From contig NC_086283.1 in NCBI RefSeq assembly GCF_021018805.1, positions 54,564,312 through 54,628,311 on the forward strand: a DNA stretch of 64,000 bases, in the 5' to 3' direction. A model generated the notes under the pieces. It searched no databases, was not told the origin of the DNA, and worked only from the letters and a program-made list of their open reading frames with translations. Shown piece after piece: positions 25,070-38,142 of the stretch (its first letter is position 1; every line of letters starts with the position of its first letter). Both the position numbers and the translations under genes were made by a program. This DNA comes from Prinia subflava. Its lineage: Eukaryota > Chordata > Aves > Passeriformes > Cisticolidae.

Positions 25070-25255
25070 TGGTTTGCAGAGGTGCTGAGCACATGCAGTT
25101 TCCATTTATTTCAACTGGAGTGTGAAAAACAGGGCCTAAGTGACTGGCTCAAGCTCACACAATGCATGATTGTCAGTACCAGGAAGAAAACACAGAAATC
25201 CTTCCAGTCTAATCCTCCCAGTCTAAATCCTCCCCAGTCTAAACTCTAGATACAG
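25070..25255 (+). mobile_element. Ancient amniote repeat fragment
   Basis: The segment has ggtgctgagcacatgcag, a degraded ttccatttatttcaactgg, and then ggcctaagtgactggctcaa followed by gctcacacaatg. This order of motifs resembles old high-copy repeats shared by turtles, crocodiles and birds, and its second half resembles the MIR/L2 core. Its end is a small direct repeat (ccagtctaa followed by tcctcc, about three copies at 25,205-25,245) just before the (AAT)n microsatellite. Divergence is high and the family name is not certain. Confidence 0.45.
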
Positions 25256-25266
25256 TCTCTCCAAGA

Positions 25267-25270
25267 AATA

Positions 25271-25318
<48 letters not shown>
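25267..25318 (+). repeat. (AAT)n microsatellite
   Basis: About 17 uninterrupted copies of the AAT trinucleotide end in attt. The tract directly follows an ancient repeat fragment. A pure array of this length is likely to be polymorphic between individuals. Confidence 0.97.
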
Positions 25319-28300
25319 TTAAAAACCTGTCCAATACCCTGACCACATTATTATTCCTATCTTAATTTGCTAAGAGAATAAAAAAAAAAAGGGACATAAA
25401 AAACTCCTGCATAATCTTTAATGACTAGCAAATAATGCCAAGTAGGGCAAGTAAATATGTGTGAAGCATTGCTCACACACCCATCAACTTGCATGTGTGT
25501 CACAGATGGTTTTAGTGAAGAGCCAAAAAGAGAAGGAGAGAAAGGAAAAGGAAAACAAGTCCAGATAAACAGTAAGCTAGAAAGAGAGACAAAGACATTC
25601 TCTGCTATAAAAAAAACCCAAAACAACAAAACAAAAACCCCTTAAAAATGCTACAAAAACTAATGATAAAAAAAAGCATACCATTCCCTTTCCTTGATAA
25701 CGTGTAGGCTAATCTCTACATAAATAGAAATAACAGCCCTTTGAAATGGCAATGATTTGCTTGGAAAACATTCATTAAAAACGTCCTGCAATTATTGACT
25801 CTATCATTATTTCTTGGCAGCAGCTGAGTCTCACTACATCTTGTGTTGTTTTTCCGATGAAAAGCAGAGCATTGTTTGGGAAAAAAAACCTACAGAAACA
25901 GAAACAAAAAAAAAAAATCAGACCAAAAAAAACCCCACAAGGACATTGTGTTTGAAATATGTGCTTGGTGACATGGAGCTGATTGCCCAAAGGAATCAGG
26001 ATACAGATATTTGTATTATTGTACACGTGAGTAGCTTGAAACATGTACTGCTCGCTCTCTTTGTTTGGATTATGCAGCTTGGCTGGGCAGCCATCCAAAA
26101 GATTCACATTAAATTCTAGCTATATTCAGCACAAAAGTCATCTAGCATCAGAGAATCAAAGTTACATCAACCAACAAGCACTAAGGAATTGATAAGCCAC
26201 TAAAATTAGGTCATCTCCTAGCAGCTGCTTTTGATGGATGAAGTAGAATTTAGCCTCAGGTTTTCTATTTAAAGATCTGTTACAGCATCTTTTCCTGCAG
26301 CTACAATGAGAACACAACAAAGTATAATGCTTCTGATTAAATGTTTAATCATTACTCTTTACTCTTATGATTGTTTCTGCCGTGGCACAGATTTACAGCA
26401 CATACTATTCGCAGCTTTCCTGGCCCTTTTTAAAATGATATTAAAACAGTCAGGATTTTTAATTCCTTACTTGAAAAACCTAATAAATTATTTTTTAAAA
26501 ATGTGGATAAAAATCTTTCAAAGCTTTTTACTTGGCCACACTTAAAGAGACAGACTGTCACTTACTGGAACTGAAAATGAGTATCTAAGCAATTATCCCA
26601 CCACTGTGCCCTCTAGAAGAATCACATAGGAACTCTATGAATATAAAAGTACATATCTGTGTGTAAGCACATGGAGGGGGGGCTAAGGAAATTCTTACGC
26701 TTTTATGATTTTATTTGCAGCTACTTTTTGGGAAATGATCTCATTAATCTAATTAACACATACTTTTAAAAGTACTAGCTCGTGCACTAAGCTATCTTTG
26801 GTCATTAGCAACCGGCATTTAAATTGCTAGAGTACAACATATGTCCTACCAAGACATGCTTGTGGTATCAGGGTAATTAATACCAATAGTGCCATCATCA
26901 CCATCATCAGCACCAAAACCATGACACAACTTTAGAAGAGAGTTCAAAAGGAAAAAAACAAAACAAAACCAACAAATTACTTTCAAATGCATAGAACCTG
27001 ACCTTGACCTGTTCAGAAAGTTGGCTGGCTGCAGCCTATGTAAAACACTCTTGTGTCATCATTTCATAAATGAAGCTAATGCAGGACTTCTTTGTCAGGG
27101 TTTTCAATATGACATCTCTCATGTCTGTTAAAATCACTAGAATCTTATTTAAATAACCTTGAGAAACAAGAAGGGAAAAGAAATACATCTATCCAATGGA
27201 AAAAATGAAGTAAATAGTCGTCCGCCTTTTCAAGTAAAAAAAATGACGGGGGAAAAAGACTGAAAAATATAGCACATGACATTGCCACATAAGACACATA
27301 ACTTTCTACAAATGACAGGCACATGCATGCTGCTCTATAGCAGTCATCCTCTGTGCTCCCTTCTGCCAGCCTTGTCAGTGGGTTGTTGCTGGGTGAGAGT
27401 TGTAAGAGGTTGAAACTCGCTGTCGTTTCCATTCCAAATTTGGTGTGCCCAGTCTTTATTGCTTGCGAAAGCAACATTATGCACTGTAATTCAAAGTCTA
27501 AATCTAGCTTTTTTTCAGCTACATACCTCTTCTTCAACAGAAAGCCTAAACTGGGGCAGGGGGGAGGGAGGGGGGAGAATGTGTAATAATATGTCTGGAG
27601 TAGACAACACATCTGAAACTTTTTCTTTTCAAGGAAGAATCTTTACAGGAAGAATGTAAATGAGTTTAATTTATCAGTTCTACTTAGTACTGTATTCTGT
27701 TTGGATCTCAAGCTAATCAGCTTTGTCTTTTGCTTGGGGCCTCAGAGGAAAAGCCAGCCAGGGAGCCAGCTTGTAGGTGCCTATCTGGCTCATGGAGTAG
27801 GACATCTGGTGAGATGGGAATGCTTTGATGCCACATAAATTTCTGACAACCTCAGCTGAAGGCTGTCTGTCATAACATCTGCTGTCTTACTGTGCTATGA
27901 CCATGCTATGCATTGAGCATATCTGATATTACACTATGTAATTCTTGGGATTTCAGTTTTGACTGGCCCAGGTAGAGGTAGGACAAAAATGCCTCTCCTG
28001 TGCTCTAGGCTGGTCTCCTTGACATATCTTAGCATTAACATCCTTTCTGTTCATTTGTTACTAACAGGCACCTCATCACCTCCCAATAACTGTGTGCTTA
28101 AGGCAAAACTGACCAAAGATGCCAGAATACAACAAGAGCTTGCTTGCTTTGTGATGTTGCATCTCTGCATCGATCTAAGGAAATAAACACAAGGTCCTCT
28201 ATTGTTAAAGAAAATACCCAACACTTTTTCCACTGAATAAAACCATGTATTTTCACTAGGTCCAAAGAGTTTGTTTAATTGAGGACAGAAAAGAAGAGTA

Positions 28301-31300
28301 ACGTCATTTTCAGGAGAAACTTTATTATTCTGGTAACTTTTTCTGGCAGAGGATCTCATTTAAAGTTAAACCAATTACTGAATATTTCCTTCTTTCAAAT
28401 TATTCTTATTCTTGACAGTGAAAAACACGCATAAATGACAGTGGGAGTTTACACAGTACACTGAGTCTGATACTAATCCCAATGCAATGTAACATTACTT
28501 AACCCATGACCATATACTAAAACTTGATTGTTCCAAAATGGACCTGAGGCACTTTTGAAAAATCCAATCTGCCAATTTATAATTTGACAGTTTGAAAACT
28601 TAGTGATTTTATTATTGCTTAAAAAAAAAAATCTTTCTTTTACCTTTTTCTAGGGTCTCTTGCTTCAACAAATCATGTAATGATCAGAATTTGGGGATAA
28701 TCTAAGAGAGAAGAATAGCTACCCTTCTCTTTTGTGCCATTACCAGCTTTATCAACTGTCAATATCCTTGAAAAGATAAATGGAGATAGAAATAAAACAC
28801 CAGAAAAAATATTAAAAAAAGAAGTCAGTGCAGTAGCTTCTCATATTTAGGGCATTTGTTTGGTATACTACAGTTACTAGTTCTCATAATATACCGTGTT
28901 TTTAAATATCAGATTTGTCATTGTGATTGTGAGAAATTGTACCTTGTTAAAAATAATGTGAAGAATTGAAAACAGATCAAATCACATTATTATGAGCTGT
29001 AGTTCTATTCACCAGGTATGAAAGCTTTAATAGTTGTAGCTCTTCTTGCTTGCCCACACATGGTTGCTATGCATTGTGTTCCAAAACACAAATGCACAAA
29101 GCTGCTGGCAAGAGTCAGTAAGAAGAGGAAAATTGTGGTTACACATCTCTTTAGATCAGACTACCTGCTTCTTTTAGGTCTCTTTGCCTCTGTTTATGTC
29201 AAGAAGAGTTGTACCATCCTATCTGTGTCTTCTTGGAAGGGCAATATGTCCTATTTCCACTTAAAGGTTGAGGGTTTGGCAAGGAACGTTCTGATCTTCT
29301 AAGAGTGAACAAACATTGTGCAAGATCTCATTACAGAGATCCCAAGTTGCCAGCCCAAAATGCTTTACCAGGCAATCACTATTTCCTGGGTATGCTTATG
29401 AACCACAAGGAGCTTGATATTTATGCAGCTTGCAGTATGCTGCACATATAAAAATCAGCTGCAAGAGGGAAGAAGTGTTTATGGAAGAAAAGGTTGGTAT
29501 ACACTGACACATTTTGATGGGTCACTAATCTAAACAAGCCAAAGAAAAGATTAAACTGACAGTGTGAGGTTTGGTTTGTAGTCATGTGTGCTGAGCAACC
29601 AGCTGTGCCAGCTGTCTTTCAGAAAGCGTTCACGTTGTTTTCCATACCCATGAACGGCACTGGAGAAGAAAACTGTGAAAAGAATAATTAGACTCACAAA
29701 ATCAAGCCCTTGAACACGGGTAAATGAAGCAATGGGATTAAGGTTTTTCTCTGCCTCTTAATTGAGCCCCCCCACCATGCTCCCCAAGCTCAGTTCCCAG
29801 TTCAGTTACACACCTCATACCTATAGACAAGTAAATAATATAAAACACAGACAGATATTCTGCTGGGACCTTTCCTTCTTTCAGTGAATGGTCAGTTACT
29901 CAATACTTACTTACTTTTATCCTACTCATTCAGCATGACATCTCAGGTGTCATTTGCTGCATGCTTTTCAAACCCTACAAGCAAAAGAGAAATTTTCTTT
30001 TTCTCAGGCTTTTGTCTGGCTTCTATATCATAATATGTTCACATGGTTTCCTGTACTGGGTTTTGTTTTTCCTTTAAATAAACTTGTATACATTTACTAA
30101 AAGTGTGATGTCATTACTAGCATTTTTAGATGCACAAAAAGATGAGTTCCACTGAGAAAAAAGTTAAATTTGTCTATACTGTAAGCTAATTTGTGTGCCC
30201 AGTTTGTGTTGCCAGCTCCAATTCTCAGTACTCAAGAGCACTCTATATTTGCCGAATATGATTCTCACTGCCATCAGTTTCTGCTGTGAGGGTTTAGTAT
30301 TTCTGCATATCAGATCAACACTTCTAAACATGGATATTCCTAAATTGAGAACCTACTGTTCTTCCCCAGCCATCTAGGCCCTTCTCTTCACCTGCTATTT
30401 CTCACCTTTTCACTGACTGCATCGCACCAAAGCTGCCATCCTCCCCTCCTATCAAGTCAGTAAGATCTGGATTGCAGCAAGAGTAGCATCTTCACTCCTG
30501 TGTCTAGTATTTAGCTCCAGATAACTGCTGGCAGCAGCAGTTTCAAGGGAAATTTGCAATGAAAAGTCTCCTCCCATTTGTGTATGTGCATGCACATGTG
30601 TGTAGCAGGGGTGACTGAAGTAGAAAATTATCATTTTCCCTTGTCTTTATCTAGTATCTTGTTTAAAAGCCTTTGATCATATAGTTTTTTCTATCCTGCA
30701 TCTTGTTGCTGAAGATACAGAATGCAGTTCGGGGTGCTCTATCCCTTTAACCTTTCCCCCACTGCTTCCACAGAGGTTTGAGCTGGGGTTACTTATCTAG
30801 GGCTAAGATCCTTAATTGTGAGTGGTTTAAAAGTGCAATGGTGGAAGACCAACATCTCAGAGCTGTGAAATCAAGTGGACAAAACCCATTTTGTGTGTGT
30901 TTGTAGGGGATAATTAGAACACATTGAACAAGACCTTCACCAGCTAAGATTCCTAGGATTAAAGCTTACTCTCGTGATGATGCCAGAAGCCCATGTAAGC
31001 TTTCCTAGCTCAAGTGGTCAAGAAAGGTACATTCACAGCTACATCAAGGCCTTTGCAACTTACTTGCAATAGCAGTAATGAATATACAAAATAGTTTCCT
31101 TCCATTTTCCTTGCCATATATAGCAATTATTCTGTCATTCATCAAATGTACACAAATTTCTTTTCATATGTAAATAGACCATTTGCTTCACAGCTCTAGC
31201 CAAACAGTTGTGCAGTTCTTTGTTAAGAAGATAATATATTTAATGATGGAGTGCCTTGTTTCCATTGTATAGAACAGGTGTTGTTTAATGGCACACGCAT

Positions 31301-33599
31301 TGTAACATTATATTCATTTATTAATGTGAGTGTAACGAATATATTGTAGACACATGAATGTACTGGTCTCATGGTTAGGGCTAGAGGTTTCTTATGATGT
31401 GGTAAGTGTAGGAGAGTGGCTTAGATTCAGACTACAGAGAAGCAAGAGTTCATTATAGCAAATCCAAGTGATGTGGCTGATTTTGGCCCTTGTTCACTTT
31501 TGAAAAGCAGAGAATACATGAAAGACTTCATTGAAAATGTGCAAGTTATTTAGTGTGGTTAATTCTACATTGGCTTTGCTCCCACCTTCTTTCAAGACTG
31601 TGTATGTGAACATGCTTTCTGAAACAGCAAAACCAATCTGCAATGCATTTATGTTGCTTTTGGATACATGCACAATCCCTAGTATCCTATTTCATGAAGT
31701 AACATGTCTTCAAATATGAGGAAGTCTGTAGGTGATCCACCAAAGCCATGAAACAATCCTGCTTGGATAGTGCAGCTACAGAAAGTCGCTCCTTTGCTCT
31801 TTTTCACACATGCTGCCACATTTTAGGAATTTCTGCTCTGAGTATTACTTAGAATTGCTGCTCAGCCAACTGGCAAGGTAGCTACAGCTGCACAGGCAAA
31901 TCAGGTGAATGAGTGAAGTAACTAAAGTATCTGATTTTTCTTTATTGTGTGAAATTACTCATCCAGCATCAGTCAGAGGGCCAGAACTGACAAAGGCAGG
32001 TGAATGCCGGCAGTGTCCATTTGCTTTATGGAACTCAAATGCAGGCTTTGGTTTTTTTGGACACATCTAATCTTTTTTCCCAAGTGCCCCATGCTAACTT
32101 TTAAGATCTATATCAGCATTATTCAGTGCATTGAAATTATCTTCTTTTCTTACCTATCATTTTGGAAACATTGCCTTTAAAAATCAAGGTATGTAATGAA
32201 ATGATTCTGTTAGAGAAAAGTTAATAAATGTGACTAAACCCTCACATCTCTACTTTACATTCTAATATATGACATATCTTAATTTTTTGTTTCATCTGGC
32301 AATTTAATAACCTTAATCATGTTAATCGGTATTTAACTTCCATCTGTATTGATAACGGGTCCTTTCAGAGCGCTTTTGTATATGTCAGCTACAACCACTT
32401 TCCCAGTAAAGCAAATGACAGCATCCCATTAATGATTTTCATTACTACTTTCTGAACTCCATCGGTTCCCAAAGTTTTACTTTTAGTGAAGGATCAACAA
32501 GAAAACAAGGCAGCTATGAAATAAAGTGCTAATGTTATTCAAATGTTTTCTTTACTTTTCTCTTGAATCTTCTTTACATTTTTAAAAGCAACTGAGCAAA
32601 AGCCCCCCATGCCCAGATTTTCTTACTGCTTAAACTGAAAAACATACTGGCTTTATTTTCATCTCACTAACACAATTTTTGCAATATTCCATCTCCAGTT
32701 GCAGCTGAATTTCTTTACATTTACAACTCAGTAAACAAGAGGACAAATAGATTCATTATCTGCTTTCAAGTTTTCTCCCAAGAGTCTTGGGATCAGGGCA
32801 TGGAGTGTTCAATTCCAGCAAGAGAGGAAATCACTTCTGTGTTCATGGTCAGTCACAAACTAGGGAGAGTGAAAAGCCCCCACGCATGATGATTCCTAAG
32901 CCCTGGAAGCTCAGCCCAGATAACTGTGCTTGAACTTTGCATGAGTATGTAGGACAGACAAAATATTTGGGACCTTTATCTGAGGCCCTTCACAGATTTG
33001 CTGACATGTCTTAGTCAGTTGCAAACATTGTGCCTTTGCTCTCAAACCAGGCTCTGCCCCACATCCCACATCTCATCATATTTCATCCTCTTGGGCAACA
33101 GCATCAATCTTCTTGAGTGAAATCCATCTAATTTCACTCTCTCTTCCCTGAAGACCTAATTTCTTCTATGAAAACTGGTTTTACTGAGCCAGCTCCCAAA
33201 CCCACTGCAGGTTACAGGGAGCAGGGGAGTCATCATCCAAGGGCACATTGGTCCATTTTGCACTGTAATAGTGACACGTGGTACAGGTATGCTGTAGGGG
33301 TTCCTGTCTTGGCTATGGCCTATCTGGACATTGTAGAAGTACACCCTGAAATACAGACTCTTCCCAATGTAATTTTTCTGCCTAGCAAGTAGGACAGACA
33401 ATGGATTTCTTTGAGTGAAGGCATGGGCTATATGCCTACTGTTACAAAACATGACAGAAAAATGGGAGCAAATGCATCTTTTGGGTTCCTGACACAATAC
33501 TGTATCTGACAAGCCATGTTAGGCTATTTTACTTAAATACTTTTAAATGGAATTTATTATTAACCAGAATGAATTCTATAACAAGACGGGAATAGTAGC

Positions 33600-33650
33600 C
33601 AGCAGCCAGCTGTGGGAGACCACACAGCTTTCCTAGAAAACTGGCTGCTG
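33600..33650 (+). repeat. Nested inverted repeat
   Basis: The outer arms cagcagccag (33,600-33,609) and ctggctgctg (33,641-33,650) are perfect complements. Inside them ctgtg (33,610-33,614) can pair with cacag (33,623-33,627). The fold is short and there is no other sign of an RNA gene. Confidence 0.5.
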
Positions 33651-36101
33651 CTCATCCCTCTGAGGACACAGGATTGATCACACAGGTTGCATTATCAGCT
33701 CCTGTCTTTATTAATACCTGTTCTGTCACCTGCCACCAGAGACCTCAGGACAGGTTTTTTAAGTACACCTGTCATGTAAATCAGATTAAAAAAAAATCAC
33801 CCTCTCCAGGGTGAAACTGACAGCACAGCCAGTTTTACCTACCAAATCCCTCTGCATCTGGACTTTAAAAGGAGAGGTAGCAGGGACAGTTAAATCCATG
33901 GATGGCCATGAGTGGACATTGCTCAGGCATCTTTGCTACACAGACCTCAAGGCTACAATATGACACCTGGACTGGAACCAGAGTGGGCACAGTAGTTCTC
34001 CCATCTCTTCCACAGTAAAGATAGCATAAAACTTTCATCAACACTCTTTGAACTAGTTGTCCTGTGAAATACAAACATAATGTATTACATGCCAGTTAGA
34101 GACACATGAGGTATCACACTCAATATTAATTTTTTACAGAGTACGCTTCTACCCACATCAGGAGATCACACTGTTATCTGCAGTAAGAGCTTTTCTTAAC
34201 TGATGGGAAAATAATCTGATGTTGGCCAAGAGAAACACTATTTCTCTACATAGGAAAATTAAAAGAATACATTCTTAAATGGACAAAAAAGAAATCTCTG
34301 ACTGATAGAAAAAGTCAAACAAAGCTGTTCACAGCCCTGCATCTGTCAGTGATATTGGCCAACTTGCCCTGAATTGTCAGCAATGTAGCTAAGAGCAAAT
34401 TCTGCATTTTATCTTACTATAAAAAGAATTAATAGCATGCAAAGTGATACCAAATCACAGCAACATGAAAATAGCAAGGCAGGTAGGTAAAGACAGGTGA
34501 TACAAGGTTTTCCAGAAATAATTGTCCCTGAACAATAGAGGTTCTCTGTGCAAAAGCTTTCTAGTGGGAAGATCAGTATCTTTCAACTATTATTTTGAAA
34601 ACACTACTCTTCCTTAATAAAATAAACGTATTAATATTGCCCTGGAGCACTTAAGTGACAATAAAGGCATAACAATATTTTAAGAAGCCCTCTGTCTCCA
34701 AATCGCTGTTTTCCACCCTAAAAGGAATAACATTAGTAAAAATAATCTGTACAGACTACCTTTTAATGCTTTTTCTTCAAAGGTTTATAAAGACTAAAGA
34801 AGGCTTAAGAATCTGTGTAGTGAATCTATAGCCTATGCAGCTGAGGGAGATGCAGTAATCAGTGACAGTATAATTCCCTCTGTCTAAAAATCTGACTGTG
34901 CCTGAATTGGTGTGACATATATGGGTACAATGCAGCTGTTGTATGGCAGAGTGCAAGGGAGAGTCAAGTCATATGGGTGCTAAAATGATGTCACTAAACA
35001 TAGCTATCATTAAATTATTTTTAAAGTTTTAACACGGAAACATGATACTACTATCCAACAGTTACTGGACAGACCAGCTGGGAGGATCTAGTAGCAGCAT
35101 TATTCAGTATGTCAACATTCAAGACATTGCACACGAATCTTAAAATAAGCAAAAAGTGGGGTAGAATTCCAGAATTATTTTTAAAAACAACTTCATAACA
35201 AACCTGTCCACCATGCCAGCAACTCAGTGCTTTAGAACAGTCCCTGGTAACTGCTGGTGGTCTTGCTATCATGATCTCATCTTGAATTGTCATTACATAA
35301 TGAGCTAAAAGAAATAGTATCTTGTTATCAGTGCAGAAAACCCCCTTAAATTCTAAGCAAAAAATGCACTCACAATTTATAGATATTAGTTGCTGTCTTT
35401 TCTTCCATCAACTTCCTAAAAAAACCTACTTGCTAGTGACCTCATGTGATTTAAATTTTCTTCTTTGCCTGTTGACAGCTGCTGGATGGCACACAGGCTA
35501 GAATGGGCCAGAATGGAGCAAATGGCACAGAAAGATTTTCTACAGCAGCACCACATATGGCACATTTAGCTAGGAAACCCAGAGCAGAGGTTGTGCTGTG
35601 CCAGCATGTAGGATGAGCATTAGTAGATGACAGGACTACAGAGCACAAGTGTTTCCTTGCAACATCTACCATTACCTGGAGGTATTATGATGTTGTATTG
35701 TGAGAACACCACTTAAAGAAACACAGCTTTTTTATTTTTATTAGTGATCATAATCATGTTTATACATTCTCACACTACAGACTTCTAGGTAGTGAGCTAA
35801 TATATTCCTCAAGTTATGCAACACTCCCATAAGATTTTTCAGATTACAAATGGATTTTTTTCTAGGCCTCATATTGCCATGTAGTCTGAAATTATCATCT
35901 GACCTGCATTAATTCAGAACTTCTGAAAAGTCATTATGCAACATAGCAACAGAGGTACAGGAGCAGAGGTTAGTCATTACCATGCCCCTAATTTAAGTGA
36001 CAGCACTAAAACCACATTAGGGAAGAATTTCAAAAGGCTACACCTACAGTGTCTAAGTAAAGAACATAAATGAAGTGTTAATTGAAAGTCAGAGAAGCAG
36101 C

Positions 36102-36179
36102 AAGTTATGAAAATAAGATAGTAAGAGTTACAGAGGAAAGAAGTTATGAAAATAAGATAGTAAGAGTTACAGAGGAAAG
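36102..36179 (+). repeat. Perfect 39-bp tandem duplication
   Basis: Two identical 39-bp units lie head to tail at 36,102-36,140 and 36,141-36,179. Each starts aagttatgaaaataagatag and ends agaggaaag. No difference between copies is seen, so the duplication is probably recent or is an assembly artefact. It lies in non-coding AT-rich DNA. Confidence 0.95.
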
Positions 36180-37574
36180 AGAGGCTCTGCTGATTGAAGA
36201 GAAATTATTTATAAAGTAAACTGTTGTAATTTGGATAAAATCCCCCCAGGAGCAGACAATTTGATATTCCCTTATTTATGTTGAATTAAACACCATGAGA
36301 AATAATTCCTGAAGACACTAAATCCATACACTGGAGAACTCACCAGGGAAGACTGACCACGCCTGACATTTAGGATAAAATGCTATGAGGTTGCACTATT
36401 CTTTTCATTTGCCCTCTGTACTCCTCCATTACTGCCTGCTGGTGATATGCTCAGAAGGAAACCTGAGCTGCTCTCTACAGTAATGAAATGCCATTGTGTT
36501 AAAACAGTATGCTTAACTTACATGTTTCAGTGTTATTTTTGATATCCATGTGATAAAACCCAAAAACTCTTCGTGTGTGCATGCACAAGTACATTAAATT
36601 CAATTCACGTGAGCAGCAGGCATAGTTCTTTCCCAGAAATGAGTGTAGTATCAAGGCGTAAGTTTTCTAAAAGTGTTTTTTCCTATCCAATGCTTATTTG
36701 GGCGAAGAGAAATTCGCTTTTCTTACTGGGAGACTGAGCAGCAATTCGCAGTAATACATCTGCCTTCCCTCCCACCCCAGCCTTCAGCATTTTCCCAGTG
36801 CTGCTGCACTCCTATATACAAACTAACCACAGTACTGGAAGCACATCTCATGAGTCCTTGCCTCATGCCTCCCCTACCCCAGGACTCAGAATAGTCTACG
36901 ATGGATCACTGGGCTTCAACACAGAGCTTCGGTGGTGCAGCAGGATTGAAGCAGTCTGTACAGAAGGGCAATGCCATTTCTCATGCAAGTATAAGGCATT
37001 TGCAAACCCAGTTACACCAATGTTGAGAAACCCAAGCTGCTGATGAGCTTTCATCCAGGCAGGGTAGCACCTGAAGAGAAAAGATCTCCCACAGTTACTC
37101 CTCCCCATGGTCTAGGAGTGTCCTTCACATGCTGGATAGGTCATGAAAGGAGGGCAGTATGAAAAAGCATTAACTATCAGCTGCCATATCTAAGGCAAGT
37201 GAGCAGAGCAGGATACCATGGACAACCCCAAGTTGACTTCAAATAAAGCCAGCTCAGGTATCAGGTTGCTTTGGTCCATACCACATGGAGCTCTCTGCTG
37301 TTTTGTAATCCTTCTTCAGCAGCATGGCCTCATATCTGGCAAAAAGAAAACAACCAGTGGCATTTGGAAAATATTTTCCAAGGCAACATAGACAACAGCC
37401 TTTGTGGATGGCAAGAGATTGCTGGGCTTGAACAGCAAAGGCTCTCTTCTTGCGATACTAACAGATGAAGATTTAAAGGATCCAAAGAGCAACATAAAAA
37501 GAGGAATGGGGAGCAGTAATGAGCTCCAGGGCCTTGAAGAAGGACAATATTTGACATGGCTAGAACATATGATG

Positions 37575-38142
37575 GGTGAAGATCTGTGTAAGCTGCTGGT
37601 CACATTGGCCAGGTACAGGGCAGTAATTGTTCTCTTGTACTCAGCACTGATGAAGCCACACCTTGAATCCTGTGTTCAGTTTTGGACCACTCACTACAAG
37701 AAGGACATTGAGATGCTGAAGATTATTCAGAAGGGCAATGGAGCTGGTGAAGGGACTGGAGCACAAGTCCTGTGAGGAGTGGCTGAGAGAGCTTGATTGT
37801 TTAGCCTTGAGAAAAGGAGGCTCAGGGAAGACTTTATGCTGTCTACATCTGCCTCTTTCACAGATTGTAAGTGGCAGGATGAGAAATAGCTTCAAGCTGC
37901 ACCTCATTTTGGGGAGAGATTGGATATGGGAAAAAATGTCTCTAGCAGAAGGGCTATCAAAGTCGGAACTGGTTGTCCAGGAAGTGGTTAAATCACCACC
38001 ATTGCTGGAGGTGTTTAAAAGATGTGTAGATATGGTGCTTAGGGGCATGATCTACAGGTGGGCTTAGCAGTGTAAGGACTATGTTTGGGCTTGATGATCT
38101 TAAGGGTCTTTTCCAACCTAAATGGTTAAACAATTCTAAGCC
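37575..38142 (+). mobile_element. CR1 LINE 3' fragment, plus strand
   Basis: A 5'-truncated CR1 non-LTR retrotransposon. Recognisable pieces in order are ctcagcactgatgaagccac, tgtgttcagttttggaccac, aagaaggacattgag, agctggtgaagggactggag, ggctgagagagcttgattgt and, at the end, gcttgatgatcttaagggtc followed by ttttccaaccta. The last is the typical CR1 3' untranslated end before the terminal ATTCTATG-type repeats, here degraded to aattctaag. Compared with the remembered consensus, an internal block near 37,855 is missing. Frames are broken, so no reverse transcriptase is made. The exact left edge is unclear and similarity could extend to about 37,400. Confidence 0.85.

Larger units (their letters stand above)
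25319..37574. other. Gene-poor AT-rich stretch
   Basis: No gene is recognised in these 12 kb. There are several A-runs turning into C-runs (25,610-25,640 and 25,905-25,940), a short CAT-rich patch near 26,892, a nested hairpin at 33,600-33,650 and a 39-bp tandem duplication at 36,102-36,179. The minus-strand open frame at 27,145-27,612 (155 codons) and the plus-strand frame at 29,018-29,302 show no recognisable domain. Confidence 0.6.

Noticed and set aside
29018..29302. Open frame starting MKALIVVALLA, like a lysozyme signal peptide
   Set aside because: The likeness ends after the first few residues. None of the lysozyme cysteine spacing or active-site residues follow, so it is coincidence.
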